NCBI RefSeq assembly: GCF_017355205.1
Contig: NZ_JADIJK010000003.1
Location: forward strand, 186,001 to 250,000
Direction of reading: 5' to 3'
DNA: 64,000 nucleotides
From: Bacillus sp. SD088
GTDB lineage: Bacteria; Bacillota; Bacilli; Bacillales; Bacillaceae_C
Below the pieces are notes generated by a model. The model was not told the DNA's origin. It ran no database searches and saw only the letters and a program-made list of their open reading frames with translations. The position numbers and the translations under genes were made by a program. Below, one piece after another: positions 36,902-46,329 of this stretch (positions within the stretch are counted from its first letter, which is position 1; each line of letters opens with the position of its first letter).

Positions 36902-37183
36902 ATTTATCCCGCATTAACGGGCAGTAATTCCCCCACCTCAAGACTTTAGAGAATACGGAGAAGCATAGGTGGGGATACACTGCCCGTAAAAGCCCGATTG
37001 GTTCAAGCCAACAAAATGTTGGTCACAAAGGCGTAGCGACGTACACGACGTACTAGTGCAGGCGAAACGACAGGATGTCGTGCTTTGAACCTGCCGACAG
37101 GATGTCGCGATTTTAGCCTTTGATCCTCTGAAATCAGTGGGGGATTGAAAGAAAATCCCCACTGATTGAAGTTTCACTTTATT
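36902..37183. repeat. R3 intergenic element, copy C
   Basis: Inverse orientation to copies A and B. Terminal hairpin 2 is nearly identical to copy B; terminal hairpin 1 is AATCAGTGGGGATT-type. Between them lie CCAACA-AAA-TGTTGG (37008-37022), ACGACA-GGA-TGTCGT (37067-37081) and CGACA-GGA-TGTCG (37095-37107). It fills the gap between secA and prfB and so is probably transcribed with them. Confidence 0.82.
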
Positions 37184-37211
37184 TCATTGATGGGAATAGC
37201 GATAAACGCAC

Positions 37212-39722
37212 TTACGTTAATCGACCATGACATTGTTTGTATTTCTTACCACTTCCACATGGGCATGGATCATTCCGACCAACTTTTTCACTTTTTCGGA
37301 TTGGTTTTCTTTTAACCTCTCCACCATCTTCTTTTGGATTCACTGCCTGCCCTTTTGCAACTTCTTCCCGTTCCAAGTTATTTCTTATTTCTGCCTTCAT
37401 GATATATTTAGCTGTGTCTTCCTCAATAGCCTCCACCATGCTTTCAAACATGGTAAATCCTTCACTTTGATACTCCCTAAGTGGGTCAATTTGCCCATAA
37501 GCACGTAAATGAATACCTTGGCGAAGCTGATCCATTGCATCAATATGATCAATCCATTTAGTATCAACAGAACGAAGCAAGATGACTTTTTCGAACTCAC
37601 GCATTTGTTCCGGTGTTAAATATTCTTCTTTTTCATCATAATGCTTTTTCACTATGTCAAAGATGATTTCTTTCATTTCTTCTCGTTCTCTTCGCTCTAA
37701 ATCTTCAACTGCCAAGTCACCTTCAAACAGAACGGTCGCATTTAAATAATCAATTAATCCTTGGATATTCCACTGTTCTTCTTCTGGCTCCGCTGTATAG
37801 CTAGCAACCGCCCGATCAATCACAGATTGAATCATTTTTTCAACGATATCTCGGAGATTTTCTGAGCTCATTACATCATCACGCTGCTGATAAATGATTT
37901 CTCTTTGCTGACGAAGAACATCATCATATTGTAAAAGCTGCTTCCGAGCATCAAAGTTATTTCCTTCTACTCGTTTTTGTGCTGATTCAACTGCTTTGGA
38001 AACCATTTTACTTTGGATCGGTTGAGAATCATCCATGCCCAACTTTTCCATCATCGATTTCATATTTTCAGATCCAAATCGGCGCATTAATTCATCTTCC
38101 ATTGAAAGATAAAACTGTGTAATCCCTGGATCCCCTTGACGTCCGGATCGACCTCTTAGCTGATTATCAATCCTTCGGGATTCATGACGTTCCGTACCAA
38201 TTACGGCTAAGCCACCTAGCTCTGTTACACCTTCACCCAGTTTAATATCTGTACCACGACCAGCCATATTTGTCGCGATCGTAACGGCTCCTTGTTGTCC
38301 AGCTCCGGTAATAATTTCCGCTTCTCTCTCATGGTTTTTCGCATTTAATACATTATGCTTTACACCTTTTTTAGTTAGTAGAGAAGAGACTAACTCCGAC
38401 GTTTCAATGGCCACTGTCCCGACAAGGATCGGCTGCCCTTTCTGATATCTTTCATAAATATCTTCTACCACTGCATTGAATTTACCATTCATAGAAGAAT
38501 AAATTAAATCAGAACGGTCATCCCTAACAACCTCCACATTCGTTGGAATCGAAATGACTCGCATATTATAAATATTGCGGAATTCTTCTTCCTCTGTTTT
38601 GGCCGTACCAGTCATCCCCGCCAATTTATCATACATGCGAAAATAGTTCTGAAATGTGATCGTGGCCATGGTCATTGACTCACTTTGAATTTCAACGCCT
38701 TCTTTCGCCTCAATCGCCTGATGTAATCCGTCACTAAAACGACGTCCTTTCATCATCCGGCCTGTAAATTGATCGACAATAACAATCTCGCCTTCTTGAA
38801 CCACATAATCCACATCATGCTGCATGCTGACATGTGCCTTTAAAGCTTGATTAATATGGTGGTTAAGGACAACATGAGACAAATCGAATAGATTATCGAT
38901 TTTGAAAAAACGTTCGGCTTTATTGATTCCCTCTTCTGTTAATTGAACCCCTTTTGTTTTTTCATCGTACGTATAATCTTCTTCTCTTTTTAAAATTTCT
39001 GCAAAAGCATTTGCCTGTAAATATAATTGTGTCGACTTCTGAGCTTGTCCTGAAATAATTAATGGTGTTCGTGCCTCATCAATTAAGATCGAGTCAACTT
39101 CATCAATAATCGCAAAATGAAGAGGGCGCTGAACCTTTTGTTCCTCGTACAGCACCATGTTATCGCGGAGGTAGTCAAAGCCAAACTCATTATTCGTTCC
39201 ATACGTAATATCTGCGGCATATGCTTCTTTCTTTTCTTCCTTTGACATGCTATTTAAATTAAGTCCAACAGTTAGACCAAGAAATTGATAAAGTTCACCC
39301 ATTTCTGTTGCATCACGACTGGCCAAATATTCGTTTACTGTCACAACGTGGACACCTTTTCCAGTAATCGCATTTAAATAAACAGGCATTGTTGCGGTTA
39401 ATGTTTTTCCTTCACCTGTTTTCATTTCCGCTATATTTCCTTCGTGTAATGCCACGCCCCCCATAAGTTGGACTGGGTATGGATAAAGTCCTAGCACTCG
39501 GCGAGAGCCTTCTCGTACTACAGCAAAAGCCTCTTCTAGCATATGGTCTAACGCTTCACCATTTTGATATCTTTCCTTTAATTCATCGGTTTTTTGGCGA
39601 ATTTCCTCATCCGATAACTGCTCCATCTCTGTAGCTAGTTGATCAATTTTCTCTGCCATTTTTTCTAATCGTTTCAAATCACGCTTATTGGGATCAAATA
39701 ATTTATTAAGAAAAGCTGCCAT
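37212..39722 (-). CDS. secA: Preprotein translocase ATPase SecA
   Basis: 836 residues. Walker [58 protein letters not shown], and the C-terminal zinc-binding tail [17 protein letters not shown]. It drives protein export through SecYEG. ATG with GGGGAG 9 bases upstream. A sigma-A type promoter is at 39822-39850. It is followed by prfB, as in B. subtilis, but with an R3 element in the gap. Confidence 0.98.
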   Translation of the reverse strand: MAAFLNKLFDPNKRDLKRLEKMAEKIDQLATEMEQLSDEEIRQKTDELKERYQNGEALDHMLEEAFAVVREGSRRVLGLYPYPVQLMGGVALHEGNIAEMKTGEGKTLTATMPVYLNAITGKGVHVVTVNEYLASRDATEMGELYQFLGLTVGLNLNSMSKEEKKEAYAADITYGTNNEFGFDYLRDNMVLYEEQKVQRPLHFAIIDEVDSILIDEARTPLIISGQAQKSTQLYLQANAFAEILKREEDYTYDEKTKGVQLTEEGINKAERFFKIDNLFDLSHVVLNHHINQALKAHVSMQHDVDYVVQEGEIVIVDQFTGRMMKGRRFSDGLHQAIEAKEGVEIQSESMTMATITFQNYFRMYDKLAGMTGTAKTEEEEFRNIYNMRVISIPTNVEVVRDDRSDLIYSSMNGKFNAVVEDIYERYQKGQPILVGTVAIETSELVSSLLTKKGVKHNVLNAKNHEREAEIITGAGQQGAVTIATNMAGRGTDIKLGEGVTELGGLAVIGTERHESRRIDNQLRGRSGRQGDPGITQFYLSMEDELMRRFGSENMKSMMEKLGMDDSQPIQSKMVSKAVESAQKRVEGNNFDARKQLLQYDDVLRQQREIIYQQRDDVMSSENLRDIVEKMIQSVIDRAVASYTAEPEEEQWNIQGLIDYLNATVLFEGDLAVEDLERREREEMKEIIFDIVKKHYDEKEEYLTPEQMREFEKVILLRSVDTKWIDHIDAMDQLRQGIHLRAYGQIDPLREYQSEGFTMFESMVEAIEEDTAKYIMKAEIRNNLEREEVAKGQAVNPKEDGGEVKRKPIRKSEKVGRNDPCPCGSGKKYKQCHGRLT

Positions 39723-39821
39723 ATTTAAACGCTCCCCTATCTATTAAAAGTGCATACTTCTTTTGAAAAAAATATTAATTAAAACAAGTTGTCAAAACTA
39801 AAACCTTTTACCTAATTATCT

Positions 39822-39850
39822 ATCATATCACTATCGGTTTTCTCTGACAA
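39822..39850 (-). promoter_or_regulatory. secA promoter
   Basis: TTGTCA (39845-39850), exactly 17 bases, TATGAT (39822-39827) on the minus strand, about 100 bases upstream of the secA start. Confidence 0.65.
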
Positions 39851-39872
39851 CATTGGAAAAACTCCAAAAGCT

Positions 39873-40400
39873 TCAGAGGAAAATCGCTCCATAAATTAGA
39901 GCCCCAGCAATAACAAGGGCGGGATGTACTTTCCATTTTGCTAATAATAGATAGCTCATAAGTCCAATAAAAATTGTCTGCGGAAGACCAGCACTTTTTG
40001 TAGAATTTGCAAAGAAATCAAAGGTCATTATACCCAAAAGCACAGCGATAGTAGGCCGAACCAATTGAGTCATTTTTTTAACCTTTGGCGAATCTTTATG
40101 TTTTAAAAGTAGGCCTAACAATGGAATCATCAGAACTAAAGAAGGAGCGACTGTGGCAAATAAAGCGATAAAAGCGCCTAACACACCACCTTGCTGATAA
40201 CCGATATAACCGGCCATCTTCGTAGCAATAGGGCCTGGTAAGGCATTTCCTAAAGCCAACACTTCACTAAACTCTTGAACAGTAACCCATTCATAACGTC
40301 CCACTACTTCATGCTCAATCAAAGGAATAGAAGAAGGCCCACCGCCATACCCAAGAATCCCCGGAATAAAAAAGGCAATAAAGATCTGCCAGTATATCAT
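39873..40400 (-). CDS. Chromate transporter half, second subunit (ChrA family)
   Basis: 175 residues with about five hydrophobic segments. It carries the ChrA signatures GYGGGPSSIPLIEHEVV and ALGNALPGPIATKMAGYIG. Short ChrA proteins work as pairs of half-size subunits that export chromate, or possibly other oxyanions. It overlaps the preceding half by ATGA. The two halves differ clearly in sequence, as is usual for these bi-cistronic transporters (YwrA/YwrB in B. subtilis). Confidence 0.9.
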   Translation of the reverse strand: MIYWQIFIAFFIPGILGYGGGPSSIPLIEHEVVGRYEWVTVQEFSEVLALGNALPGPIATKMAGYIGYQQGGVLGAFIALFATVAPSLVLMIPLLGLLLKHKDSPKVKKMTQLVRPTIAVLLGIMTFDFFANSTKSAGLPQTIFIGLMSYLLLAKWKVHPALVIAGALIYGAIFL

Positions 40401-40972
40401 AGTGAACTCCTTTCATTTTCTGCGTTTACAGTTGATTTCTTCTTATTTCGTGCTGAAAGAGCAACAATTAATAAAAGAGCGATCACGATTGCTGGGTGAA
40501 TACCTAATAATTGCATCACAATAAAGCTGCCAACAATAAGGAGAAGTGTAGAAATCCATCCCAAAGATTGATTGGATTTTTTAATAAATTCCCATGTGAG
40601 GATCCCCATTAGAACACCTGCTACTGGAAGAACTGCCTGCGACATCCCAGTAACCCAGGGTTTATCTTTATAAACACTTAATAAAGATAAAAATATAATC
40701 ATCAAAGCTACTGTTGGCACAACTGTTGCAAAAATGGCATTGATCATGCCAAGCCATCCGCCAACTCGCCAGCCGATATACCCGGCCATTTTTGTATTGA
40801 TTGGCCCTGGCAAGGCATTTGCAAGAGCCAAAACATCGCCAAACTCATCGTCATCCATCCATTTATACACACGGACTACTTCATGTTGAACCAACGGAAT
40901 GGCAGAGGGCCCTCCCCCAAACCCAAGTATGCCAGAACGAAAAAAGGCGATAAAAATATGTACATGTTTCAA
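40397..40972 (-). CDS. Chromate transporter half, first subunit (ChrA family)
   Basis: 191 residues with GFGGGPSAIPLVQHEVV and ALANALPGPINTKMAGYIGW and about five TM segments; a polar C-terminal tail (RNKKKSTVNAENERSSL). TTG start with GGAGGGG about 6 bases upstream. It is coupled to the second half by an ATGA overlap. Function inferred from family. Confidence 0.9.
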   Translation of the reverse strand: MKHVHIFIAFFRSGILGFGGGPSAIPLVQHEVVRVYKWMDDDEFGDVLALANALPGPINTKMAGYIGWRVGGWLGMINAIFATVVPTVALMIIFLSLLSVYKDKPWVTGMSQAVLPVAGVLMGILTWEFIKKSNQSLGWISTLLLIVGSFIVMQLLGIHPAIVIALLLIVALSARNKKKSTVNAENERSSL

Positions 40973-41050
40973 ACCAATCCCCTCCTCTAAAACACCCTAT
41001 AAGAATAACAAATGATAACTATGCCGAGAAGATGACTTTCTGATTAAAAA

Positions 41051-41497
41051 ATAAGAAAAGCGCAAGCGCCCGTTTAGCGACGTACAAACTTTCTTAATAA
41101 GGATGAACGGCTAAAAACGTGCCATCCTGGCATCCTGGCGGCAGACTCAAACGCGCCGTCCTGTCGCTTCGCCTGCACTAGTACCTCCTGTACATCGCAA
41201 CGCTGTTCTGACCAACATCCTGTTGGCCTGAGATAAAGGATACATGAAATGCGAAAGACGGCTGATTAGAAGCGACAAGCAAATGTTCCTGAAACGAAAA
41301 GGGTGAATTTCCCCTTCTACGATTCAAGGTTATTTTGCGGAACATCGGTTAAAGGCTCGACGTCCTGTCGAAACACCGATGGACTCGCATCCTGCGAGTC
41401 TCTCGCTCCTGCCGTCTGTAGCTAGACAGTACGGCGAAGCATGAGCCGATGTTTATCGTAGGAAGAAGCTGAAAGTTTGCTGGGCGCTGGAGCTAGA
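41051..41497. repeat. R2 intergenic element, copy d, with long mini-hairpin array
   Basis: From AAAAGCGCAAGCGCCCG to GGGCGCTGGAGCTAGA. Mini-hairpins: TGCCA-TCC-TGGCA (41120-41132), CCAACA-TCC-TGTTGG (41212-41226), TCGACG-TCC-TGTCGA (41357-41371) and GACTCGCA-TCC-TGCGAGTC (41382-41400). The nested hairpin CCTGAA...TTCAAGG (about 41291-41330) again has arms different from the other R2 copies. It fills the 600-base gap between the chromate genes and hpf; no gene seen. Confidence 0.8.
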
Positions 41498-41537
41498 TCA
41501 AAAACACTAGCCAAGAATTTTATAATTACCAAACAAT

Positions 41538-41571
41538 AAAAAGCACGCCACCGTTGAGGCAGCGTGCTCCA
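41538..41571 (-). terminator. Terminator of hpf
   Basis: AGCACGC...GCGTGCT with inner TGCC/GGTG pairs, followed by TTTTTATTG, 14 bases after the hpf stop. Confidence 0.85.
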
Positions 41572-41584
41572 GATAGATTATTTC

Positions 41585-42139
41585 TTAATTTGTTTCAATC
41601 AATCCATACTTTCCATCTTTACGGCGGTACACAATATTTGTCGCATTGGTTTCAGCATCTGTGAAGATAAAGAAGCTATGCCCAAGCATATTCATTTGCA
41701 AAACGGCTTCTTCACTATCCATTGGTTTAAGACTAAACTGCTTAGTACGGACAATCTGAAGCTCATCTTCTACCTCGTCATTAGCTGGAAGCCCATTTCC
41801 ATTCATTTTGAAAAACTCCTTGGCGCTTCCTTGATCTCTAAATTTACGATTAACTTTTGTTTTATGTTTACGGATTTGTCGCTCTAATTTATCAACAATC
41901 AAGTCTACGGCTGCATACATGTCATCATGCTCTTCTTCAGCGCGAAGGACTAATTGTGGAAGGGGAATTGTTATTTCAACTTTTGCTTTTTTATTTGGAT
42001 TAACTTTTAAATTAACGTGAACATTTGCTTCAGGGATTTCATTAAAATATCTTTCCAGTTTCCCTACTTTCTTTTCAATGTGATCACGTATTGCATCTGT
42101 AAGGTTGATGTTTTCACCGCGAATATTATATTTCAGCAT
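41585..42139 (-). CDS. hpf: Long-form ribosome hibernation promoting factor
   Basis: 184 residues. N-terminal HPF/RaiA domain (MLKYNIRGENINLTDAIRDH, ..VEITIPLPQLVLRAEEEHDD) and C-terminal dimerisation domain (SLKPMDSEEAVLQMNMLGHS, FFIFTDAETN). It joins 70S ribosomes into inactive 100S dimers in stationary phase. AAGGAGGAG lies before the ATG. Upstream on the minus strand GCAGGAGTT...GTAGAAGTA resembles a sigma-H promoter (known for B. subtilis yvyD), but the match is partial. Confidence 0.95.
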   Translation of the reverse strand: MLKYNIRGENINLTDAIRDHIEKKVGKLERYFNEIPEANVHVNLKVNPNKKAKVEITIPLPQLVLRAEEEHDDMYAAVDLIVDKLERQIRKHKTKVNRKFRDQGSAKEFFKMNGNGLPANDEVEDELQIVRTKQFSLKPMDSEEAVLQMNMLGHSFFIFTDAETNATNIVYRRKDGKYGLIETN

Positions 42140-42247
42140 TTTAACTCCTCCTTATATAATGCCTATGTATATATACTTCTACATTCCCTTTCAAACTCCT
42201 GCTTAATCCAATAAAAAATTTGTCGATTTTTTTACATTTTAACAAAA

Positions 42248-42286
42248 TGGAGAGCATATCGACACTAAAGCGCAAAACTACTCTCC
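42248..42286 (-). terminator. Probable terminator of the fli operon
   Basis: GGAGAG...CTCTCC with inner AG/GC contacts and ATTTTGTT after it, 22 bases after the fliT stop. Confidence 0.5.
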
Positions 42287-42307
42287 AAATGGACTTAATT
42301 TTCTCTA

Positions 42308-42658
42308 TTACTGCCGTTTATCATAAAACATTCCGTCCAAACTATCTGTTGCCGCATACGGATTAGCATAATGGCTAACAGACTTCTTTTTCTTCTTTAG
42401 TGTTTTAAGGTCCATTTGAATATCTTTTAAGAACTGTTTTAACAGAGTATTCATTTCTTGATCCCGAGCGAGCAAGGCTTTTCCCAGTTCTTGCTCTTCA
42501 TCTGAATATGGGGCTTGGAGATCTGCGAAAAAAGTCGAACGTTGTTGTAATAGGGTTTCGATTTTTTTAATAGTAGCCTCTCTTTGTTGAACAGCAGTTA
42601 TTTGAGCCAATACAATGATTTTCTCTGTGATGGCTAAACATTGTTGTAGAGTATCCAT
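42308..42658 (-). CDS. fliT: Flagellar chaperone FliT
   Basis: 116 residues, mostly helical and polar. Short, poorly conserved FliT-type protein recognised mainly by place: last gene after fliD and fliS. It probably acts as FliD export chaperone. The start ATG at 42658 overlaps the fliS stop as TAATG. A longer frame inside fliS is not used. The tail has a KKKKK run and a SLDGMFYDKRQ end. Confidence 0.8.
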   Translation of the reverse strand: MDTLQQCLAITEKIIVLAQITAVQQREATIKKIETLLQQRSTFFADLQAPYSDEEQELGKALLARDQEMNTLLKQFLKDIQMDLKTLKKKKKSVSHYANPYAATDSLDGMFYDKRQ

Positions 42659-43062
42659 TAAATGCCACTGCTTCCTGCTGCATGTTGATGTTGACGATTT
42701 AATTGGATTGCTTGTTTCCAAGTATCACGAAATTCCTTGATCATTTCTTCCATTTCGGTCAGGATTTCAACATCATTTTTAATATTCGCTTCCATTAAAC
42801 GCCGATTCACATAGTCATAAAGTGTCATCATGTTTTTGGCTACCGGTAATTCCATATTTAAGGTGACCATTAGCTCACTAACAATATTTTGCGCCTTTTG
42901 GATATTCGTATTCTTTTCTTCAATATTATTTTTTTCCATGCCCACTTTAGCCAAATGGATAAACTTAAGACAGCCATTGTAAAGCATTAATGTTAACTCT
43001 CCCGGAGCAGCCGTTGTTACGGCATTTTGTTGATACGTCTGGTATGGGTTTGCACTAGCCAT
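42658..43062 (-). CDS. fliS: Flagellin export chaperone FliS
   Basis: 134 residues. NPYQTYQQNAVTTAAPGELT and LMLYNGCLKFI, ..YDYVNRRLMEANIKND are the conserved FliS helices. It binds the flagellin C-terminus in the cytoplasm. It follows fliD after 31 bases and overlaps fliT by one base. Confidence 0.96.
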   Translation of the reverse strand: MASANPYQTYQQNAVTTAAPGELTLMLYNGCLKFIHLAKVGMEKNNIEEKNTNIQKAQNIVSELMVTLNMELPVAKNMMTLYDYVNRRLMEANIKNDVEILTEMEEMIKEFRDTWKQAIQLNRQHQHAAGSSGI

Positions 43063-43093
43063 TTTTTCACTCCTCTAAAATGTAAATGTTGCT

Positions 43094-45130
43094 CTAAAAT
43101 CCACCAAATTGTTGCATTAGATACGCCGATTGCTGATTAGCCTGTTGGATCGCTCTTTCCATCGCGGTAAATTGACGCCAATAGCGATTTTCCGTCATTT
43201 TTAGCCTTTCTTCAAAGCGATCAATACTTTTGTCTACATTAATCAATTCACGTCCAAGTGTGAATTGTTGATTGGTGGAAGTAGCACGTCCAGCTTTTTC
43301 TTGCACCTTTTTCATAGAAGCATCCACTGTATCATAAAGTCTGTGGACGATCCCTTTCCCGGCTTCAGAATCATTGCCGCGGAATAAATTTTCAACAGAT
43401 TCGGGATCTTCTTCTAAAGCTTCCTTTAATTTCGCTTCATCGATTTCTAGCTTTCCGCCTTCAAGATAATTAGCGGTTGTTTTAATGCCGATACTGGCCA
43501 ATTGTTTAAAAATGCCGTTTGTCTCCACCGTGCTGTACATATCCATTCTCATACTGGATAATACGCCTGATAGCACCATATCGCCTTTTAAAAGACCACT
43601 TCTCGCCATTTCTTCCCATTTTTCTTGTTGCTTTTCAGAAAGCTCGTCCCGCTCATCATCTGTTAAAGGTTTATAATCTCGAAAACGTTCCTCATTCAAT
43701 TTACCGCCAATTTCTTTAATTAATTCATTGTATTGATTGACAAATTCCTTAATATTTTCAAGTACCTGTTCTGAATCATTTCCGACTGAGATGGTTGTTG
43801 GTTGTTGACCACTAGCAGAGTCAGATTCGAATGTTTGTTTTAAGGTAATGGTGACACCATTCATGTCAAAAGTGTTAGAACTACGTTCGGTTGTGAGTCC
43901 GTTGATCGTGAATTTGGCGTTTTGCCCGTCCTGTAATTCTGCGTCCTTAAAATTTAAAATATCTTCCATAAAAGCTCCAGTTACAGAGATATCGCCAGTT
44001 CCATCCTCGCCAAATTTACCGGTTTCCTTACGTGTTAAAGTCACTCGATCTGTGAATGAATCATAAAACATCGTAACTCCTGCGCTCGATTCATTGACTT
44101 TGCGGATCACGCTGTTTAAAGTATCTGTCCCTGTCATAAAGATAGTTTCGTTTACTTCACCTTTTGATGTTTGTGTATTAATACCAAAAGAGGCATAATC
44201 CTGGGTGAAAGTGGCTTCCATTTTTTTCGGCCAGTTTTCTTCCTCATCCTCTTTAAACTTCTCGGAGTTGAAAGTAATAATTCCTGTATCTAGGTTAATA
44301 TGTCCTAACACATCTGCTGAGTCATCACTATTTACAAGTGTGCTGTTCCCCTGTTCATCTGTTGCGACAATGTATTCAGCACTATCAACAGCCACTGTAA
44401 TTCCTTCAGTTAACGAACCTTTCCCTAGGTTCCAAGTAGTAGCTGGTTTTTCACCAATCTCCAATGTTTGTGTTTTTTTATCTAAAACATAATCAACCTT
44501 AACGACACTGCCTTTTGCTGGGATGATATTATCCCCGAAAATCAATTCCCCCTTACTATTTACTACTACTTGATTCTCAGATGCGACGGCATTTTCTGAG
44601 AGATCAATCTTTGCAGTAACAGCACGTCCATTAACAACAACCTTTATTTCCTCTCCATCTTTAAGTTCTCCATTTAATTTCAATGGCGGTACATTCCCTA
44701 CCTCATCTACAGTTAAGGTTTCCGATTCGACAACACCCGTTTTCCAGTCAGCATCTACCTGGTTTTTTAATCCTTTAGTTGGATCTAGAGAAATTTTCCC
44801 TTTATTCACCAACCTCGCCGCTTCCGCCAACTGTTCTACCTTCGAAATCGAATACGACGCCTGTGCAGCACCACTTGAAACCGTGGCTGTGACGAATTGT
44901 TCATTTGATGAGGAAACTGTTCTCGCTCGGTAGTTGGTTGTTAATTTTAAATTTGCAAGCTTGTCCCGAAAGCTAAGTAATTGTGTATTAAGTGCTCTGT
45001 AGTCATCTCTTTGCCATTCTAGGATTTGTTTCTTTTGTTTCAATTTATCGAGTGGAATACGTTCGGCACTCATTAAATCCTTTACAATTTGATCTATATC
45101 CATTCCACTTGCCAAACCGGCAATTCTCAT
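43094..45130 (-). CDS. fliD: Flagellar filament cap protein FliD
   Basis: 678 residues, longer than B. subtilis FliD (about 500), with extra variable domains in the exposed middle. The N-terminus MRIAGLASGMDIDQIVKDLM and the C-terminal coiled coil (about 620-670, ending QQSAYLMQQFGGF) are conserved. FliD forms the filament cap that folds flagellin. GGAG lies 8 bases before the ATG; it is 20 bases from flaG. Confidence 0.96.
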   Translation of the reverse strand: MRIAGLASGMDIDQIVKDLMSAERIPLDKLKQKKQILEWQRDDYRALNTQLLSFRDKLANLKLTTNYRARTVSSSNEQFVTATVSSGAAQASYSISKVEQLAEAARLVNKGKISLDPTKGLKNQVDADWKTGVVESETLTVDEVGNVPPLKLNGELKDGEEIKVVVNGRAVTAKIDLSENAVASENQVVVNSKGELIFGDNIIPAKGSVVKVDYVLDKKTQTLEIGEKPATTWNLGKGSLTEGITVAVDSAEYIVATDEQGNSTLVNSDDSADVLGHINLDTGIITFNSEKFKEDEEENWPKKMEATFTQDYASFGINTQTSKGEVNETIFMTGTDTLNSVIRKVNESSAGVTMFYDSFTDRVTLTRKETGKFGEDGTGDISVTGAFMEDILNFKDAELQDGQNAKFTINGLTTERSSNTFDMNGVTITLKQTFESDSASGQQPTTISVGNDSEQVLENIKEFVNQYNELIKEIGGKLNEERFRDYKPLTDDERDELSEKQQEKWEEMARSGLLKGDMVLSGVLSSMRMDMYSTVETNGIFKQLASIGIKTTANYLEGGKLEIDEAKLKEALEEDPESVENLFRGNDSEAGKGIVHRLYDTVDASMKKVQEKAGRATSTNQQFTLGRELINVDKSIDRFEERLKMTENRYWRQFTAMERAIQQANQQSAYLMQQFGGF

Positions 45131-45150
45131 CTACCTCACTCCATCTATCC

Positions 45151-45525
45151 TTATATTTTTTTGTCGACCATGATGCCTAAATACTCGGTCATTGCCGCAA
45201 ACATATCCAGTAATTTTTTCGGTGGAATTTCTCTCACTACTTCATCTGTCACTTCATCCACAAGGGTGACATAGTATTCATTCAATTGATCATGGAATTG
45301 AAATTTCAAATGTGTTTGTGGAGAGGCTTTAAGAAATTCATTCATTCCATTAACAACATTTGCAACATCTTTTGAAGAAGGTGAATCCATTTTGATTGCC
45401 TGGTCCTTCGTTACAATCTTTTCTATTGTGTTATTTGTAGTTATTGGTATTTCTTCAAATTTGCTGGTCATACTCCCACTATTTGTTGATGTGGATGAGA
45501 GACTTCCCCCTATTGGTCCTGACAT
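45151..45525 (-). CDS. flaG: FlaG/YvyC-like flagellar protein
   Basis: 124 residues. A Ser/Thr/Asn-rich N-terminal half, then the FlaG domain (HLKFQFHDQLNEYYVTLVDE, VVREIPPKKLLDM). ATG at 45525, with AAAGGGAG 7 bases upstream; the GTG at 45543 precedes that site. A consensus sigma-D promoter stands upstream, so it leads the flaG-fliD-fliS-fliT operon. Confidence 0.93.
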   Translation of the reverse strand: MSGPIGGSLSSTSTNSGSMTSKFEEIPITTNNTIEKIVTKDQAIKMDSPSSKDVANVVNGMNEFLKASPQTHLKFQFHDQLNEYYVTLVDEVTDEVVREIPPKKLLDMFAAMTEYLGIMVDKKI

Positions 45526-45564
45526 CACTTTACTCCCTTTCACACATTGGTTTATTTACAGCTA

Positions 45565-45591
45565 ATATCGGCATGAAACCCTTTTTGTTTA
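45565..45591 (-). promoter_or_regulatory. Sigma-D (flagellar) promoter of flaG-fliDST
   Basis: TAAA (45588-45591), exactly 15 bases, GCCGATAT (45565-45572) on the minus strand: a perfect match to the Bacillus SigD consensus, 40 bases upstream of the flaG start. Confidence 0.92.
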
Positions 45592-45744
45592 TAGATAATC
45601 TATACTAATTTTATTCGCGCGCTTTATGGCTATCGCCTATTTCCCGCTTGAGATTGCGTCTTTTTTTCATGGGAAACATATTATGCAATGGAGGAGATTT
45701 GGGTATTTCACTCCAAAAACTTTAATTAAAGAGGAGGTTCCCCT

Positions 45745-45993
45745 ATGAATCAAATGCACTATCCAGTAGAATTTCATGATCAATTTGGTCATACGGATCA
45801 CAGATTAATTGGCCGCCCATTTGGATTTGGCAGACCATTCGGTTTTCGACCAGGCTTTGGGCGACCGTATGGATTTGGCTTTGGTGCTCCATTGCTTGGA
45901 GGGTTTTTAGGTGGTTTGGCACTCGGCTCCTTGGTCCAACCTTACCCTTATCCTTATTACCCTGTTTATCCATATGGAGGCTATTATTGGTAA
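45745..45993 (+). CDS. Small Gly/Phe/Tyr/Pro-rich protein
   Basis: 82 residues. A short polar head (NQMHYPVEFHDQFGHTDHRL) is followed by RPFGFGRPFGFRPGFGRPYG repeats, a hydrophobic glycine zipper-like stretch (LLGGFLGGLALGSLV) and a Tyr/Pro tail (YPYPYYPVYPYGGYYW). GAGGAGG lies 8 bases before the ATG. It resembles Bacillus spore-coat or surface peptides in composition only. It stands alone, oriented against the flagellar operon. Confidence 0.7.
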   Translation: MNQMHYPVEFHDQFGHTDHRLIGRPFGFGRPFGFRPGFGRPYGFGFGAPLLGGFLGGLALGSLVQPYPYPYYPVYPYGGYYW

Positions 45994-46166
45994 ACAGCTG
46001 AGATGATAAGCAAGGATTTCCCGGGAAATGGCGGATTTTGTTGAAATATGAAAATTCTCCAGATGATAAACCTTATGGTAAAAACTTTATTTTGCAGATG
46101 GGGTAATTTATTTGTGAATGGGAATACCAAAAGGGAAGGAAAATTTTCATAAAAGGAGTGACCTTC

Positions 46167-46286
46167 ATGAAAGGCACAGCGATTATGGCAACGGTTGCCC
46201 TTGGTGCTGCTTATCTACTCAGAAATGAAAAATCACGTAATAAATTAATGAATCAATTTAAAAGCATGGCTTCAGTAATGAAGTAA
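46167..46286 (+). CDS. 39-residue peptide with hydrophobic N-terminus
   Basis: MKGTAIMATVALGAAYLLRN then EKSRNKLMNQFKSMASVMK. AAAAGGAG lies 8 bases upstream and a strong terminator follows, so it looks like a real gene. It has one hydrophobic helix (about 3-18) followed by a basic amphipathic helix, similar in style to small DUF3918-type Bacillus proteins. Function unknown. Confidence 0.65.
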   Translation: MKGTAIMATVALGAAYLLRNEKSRNKLMNQFKSMASVMK

Positions 46287-46293
46287 ACAATTT

Positions 46294-46329
46294 AACCTAT
46301 CCGTCAGTTTTTATTCCGACGGATAGGTT
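46294..46329. terminator. Terminator between the peptide and the EAL gene
   Basis: AACCTATCCGTC/GACGGATAGGTT, 12 perfect pairs, loop of 12. It serves the plus-strand peptide gene and abuts the stop of the minus-strand EAL gene. Confidence 0.75.

Noticed and set aside
41051-41497. CRISPR-like appearance of repeated short hairpins
   Set aside because: No constant repeat length, no unique spacers of regular size and no cas genes; the hairpin stems vary.
42017-42214. 65-residue plus-strand frame over the hpf start
   Set aside because: Antisense shadow of hpf and its leader.
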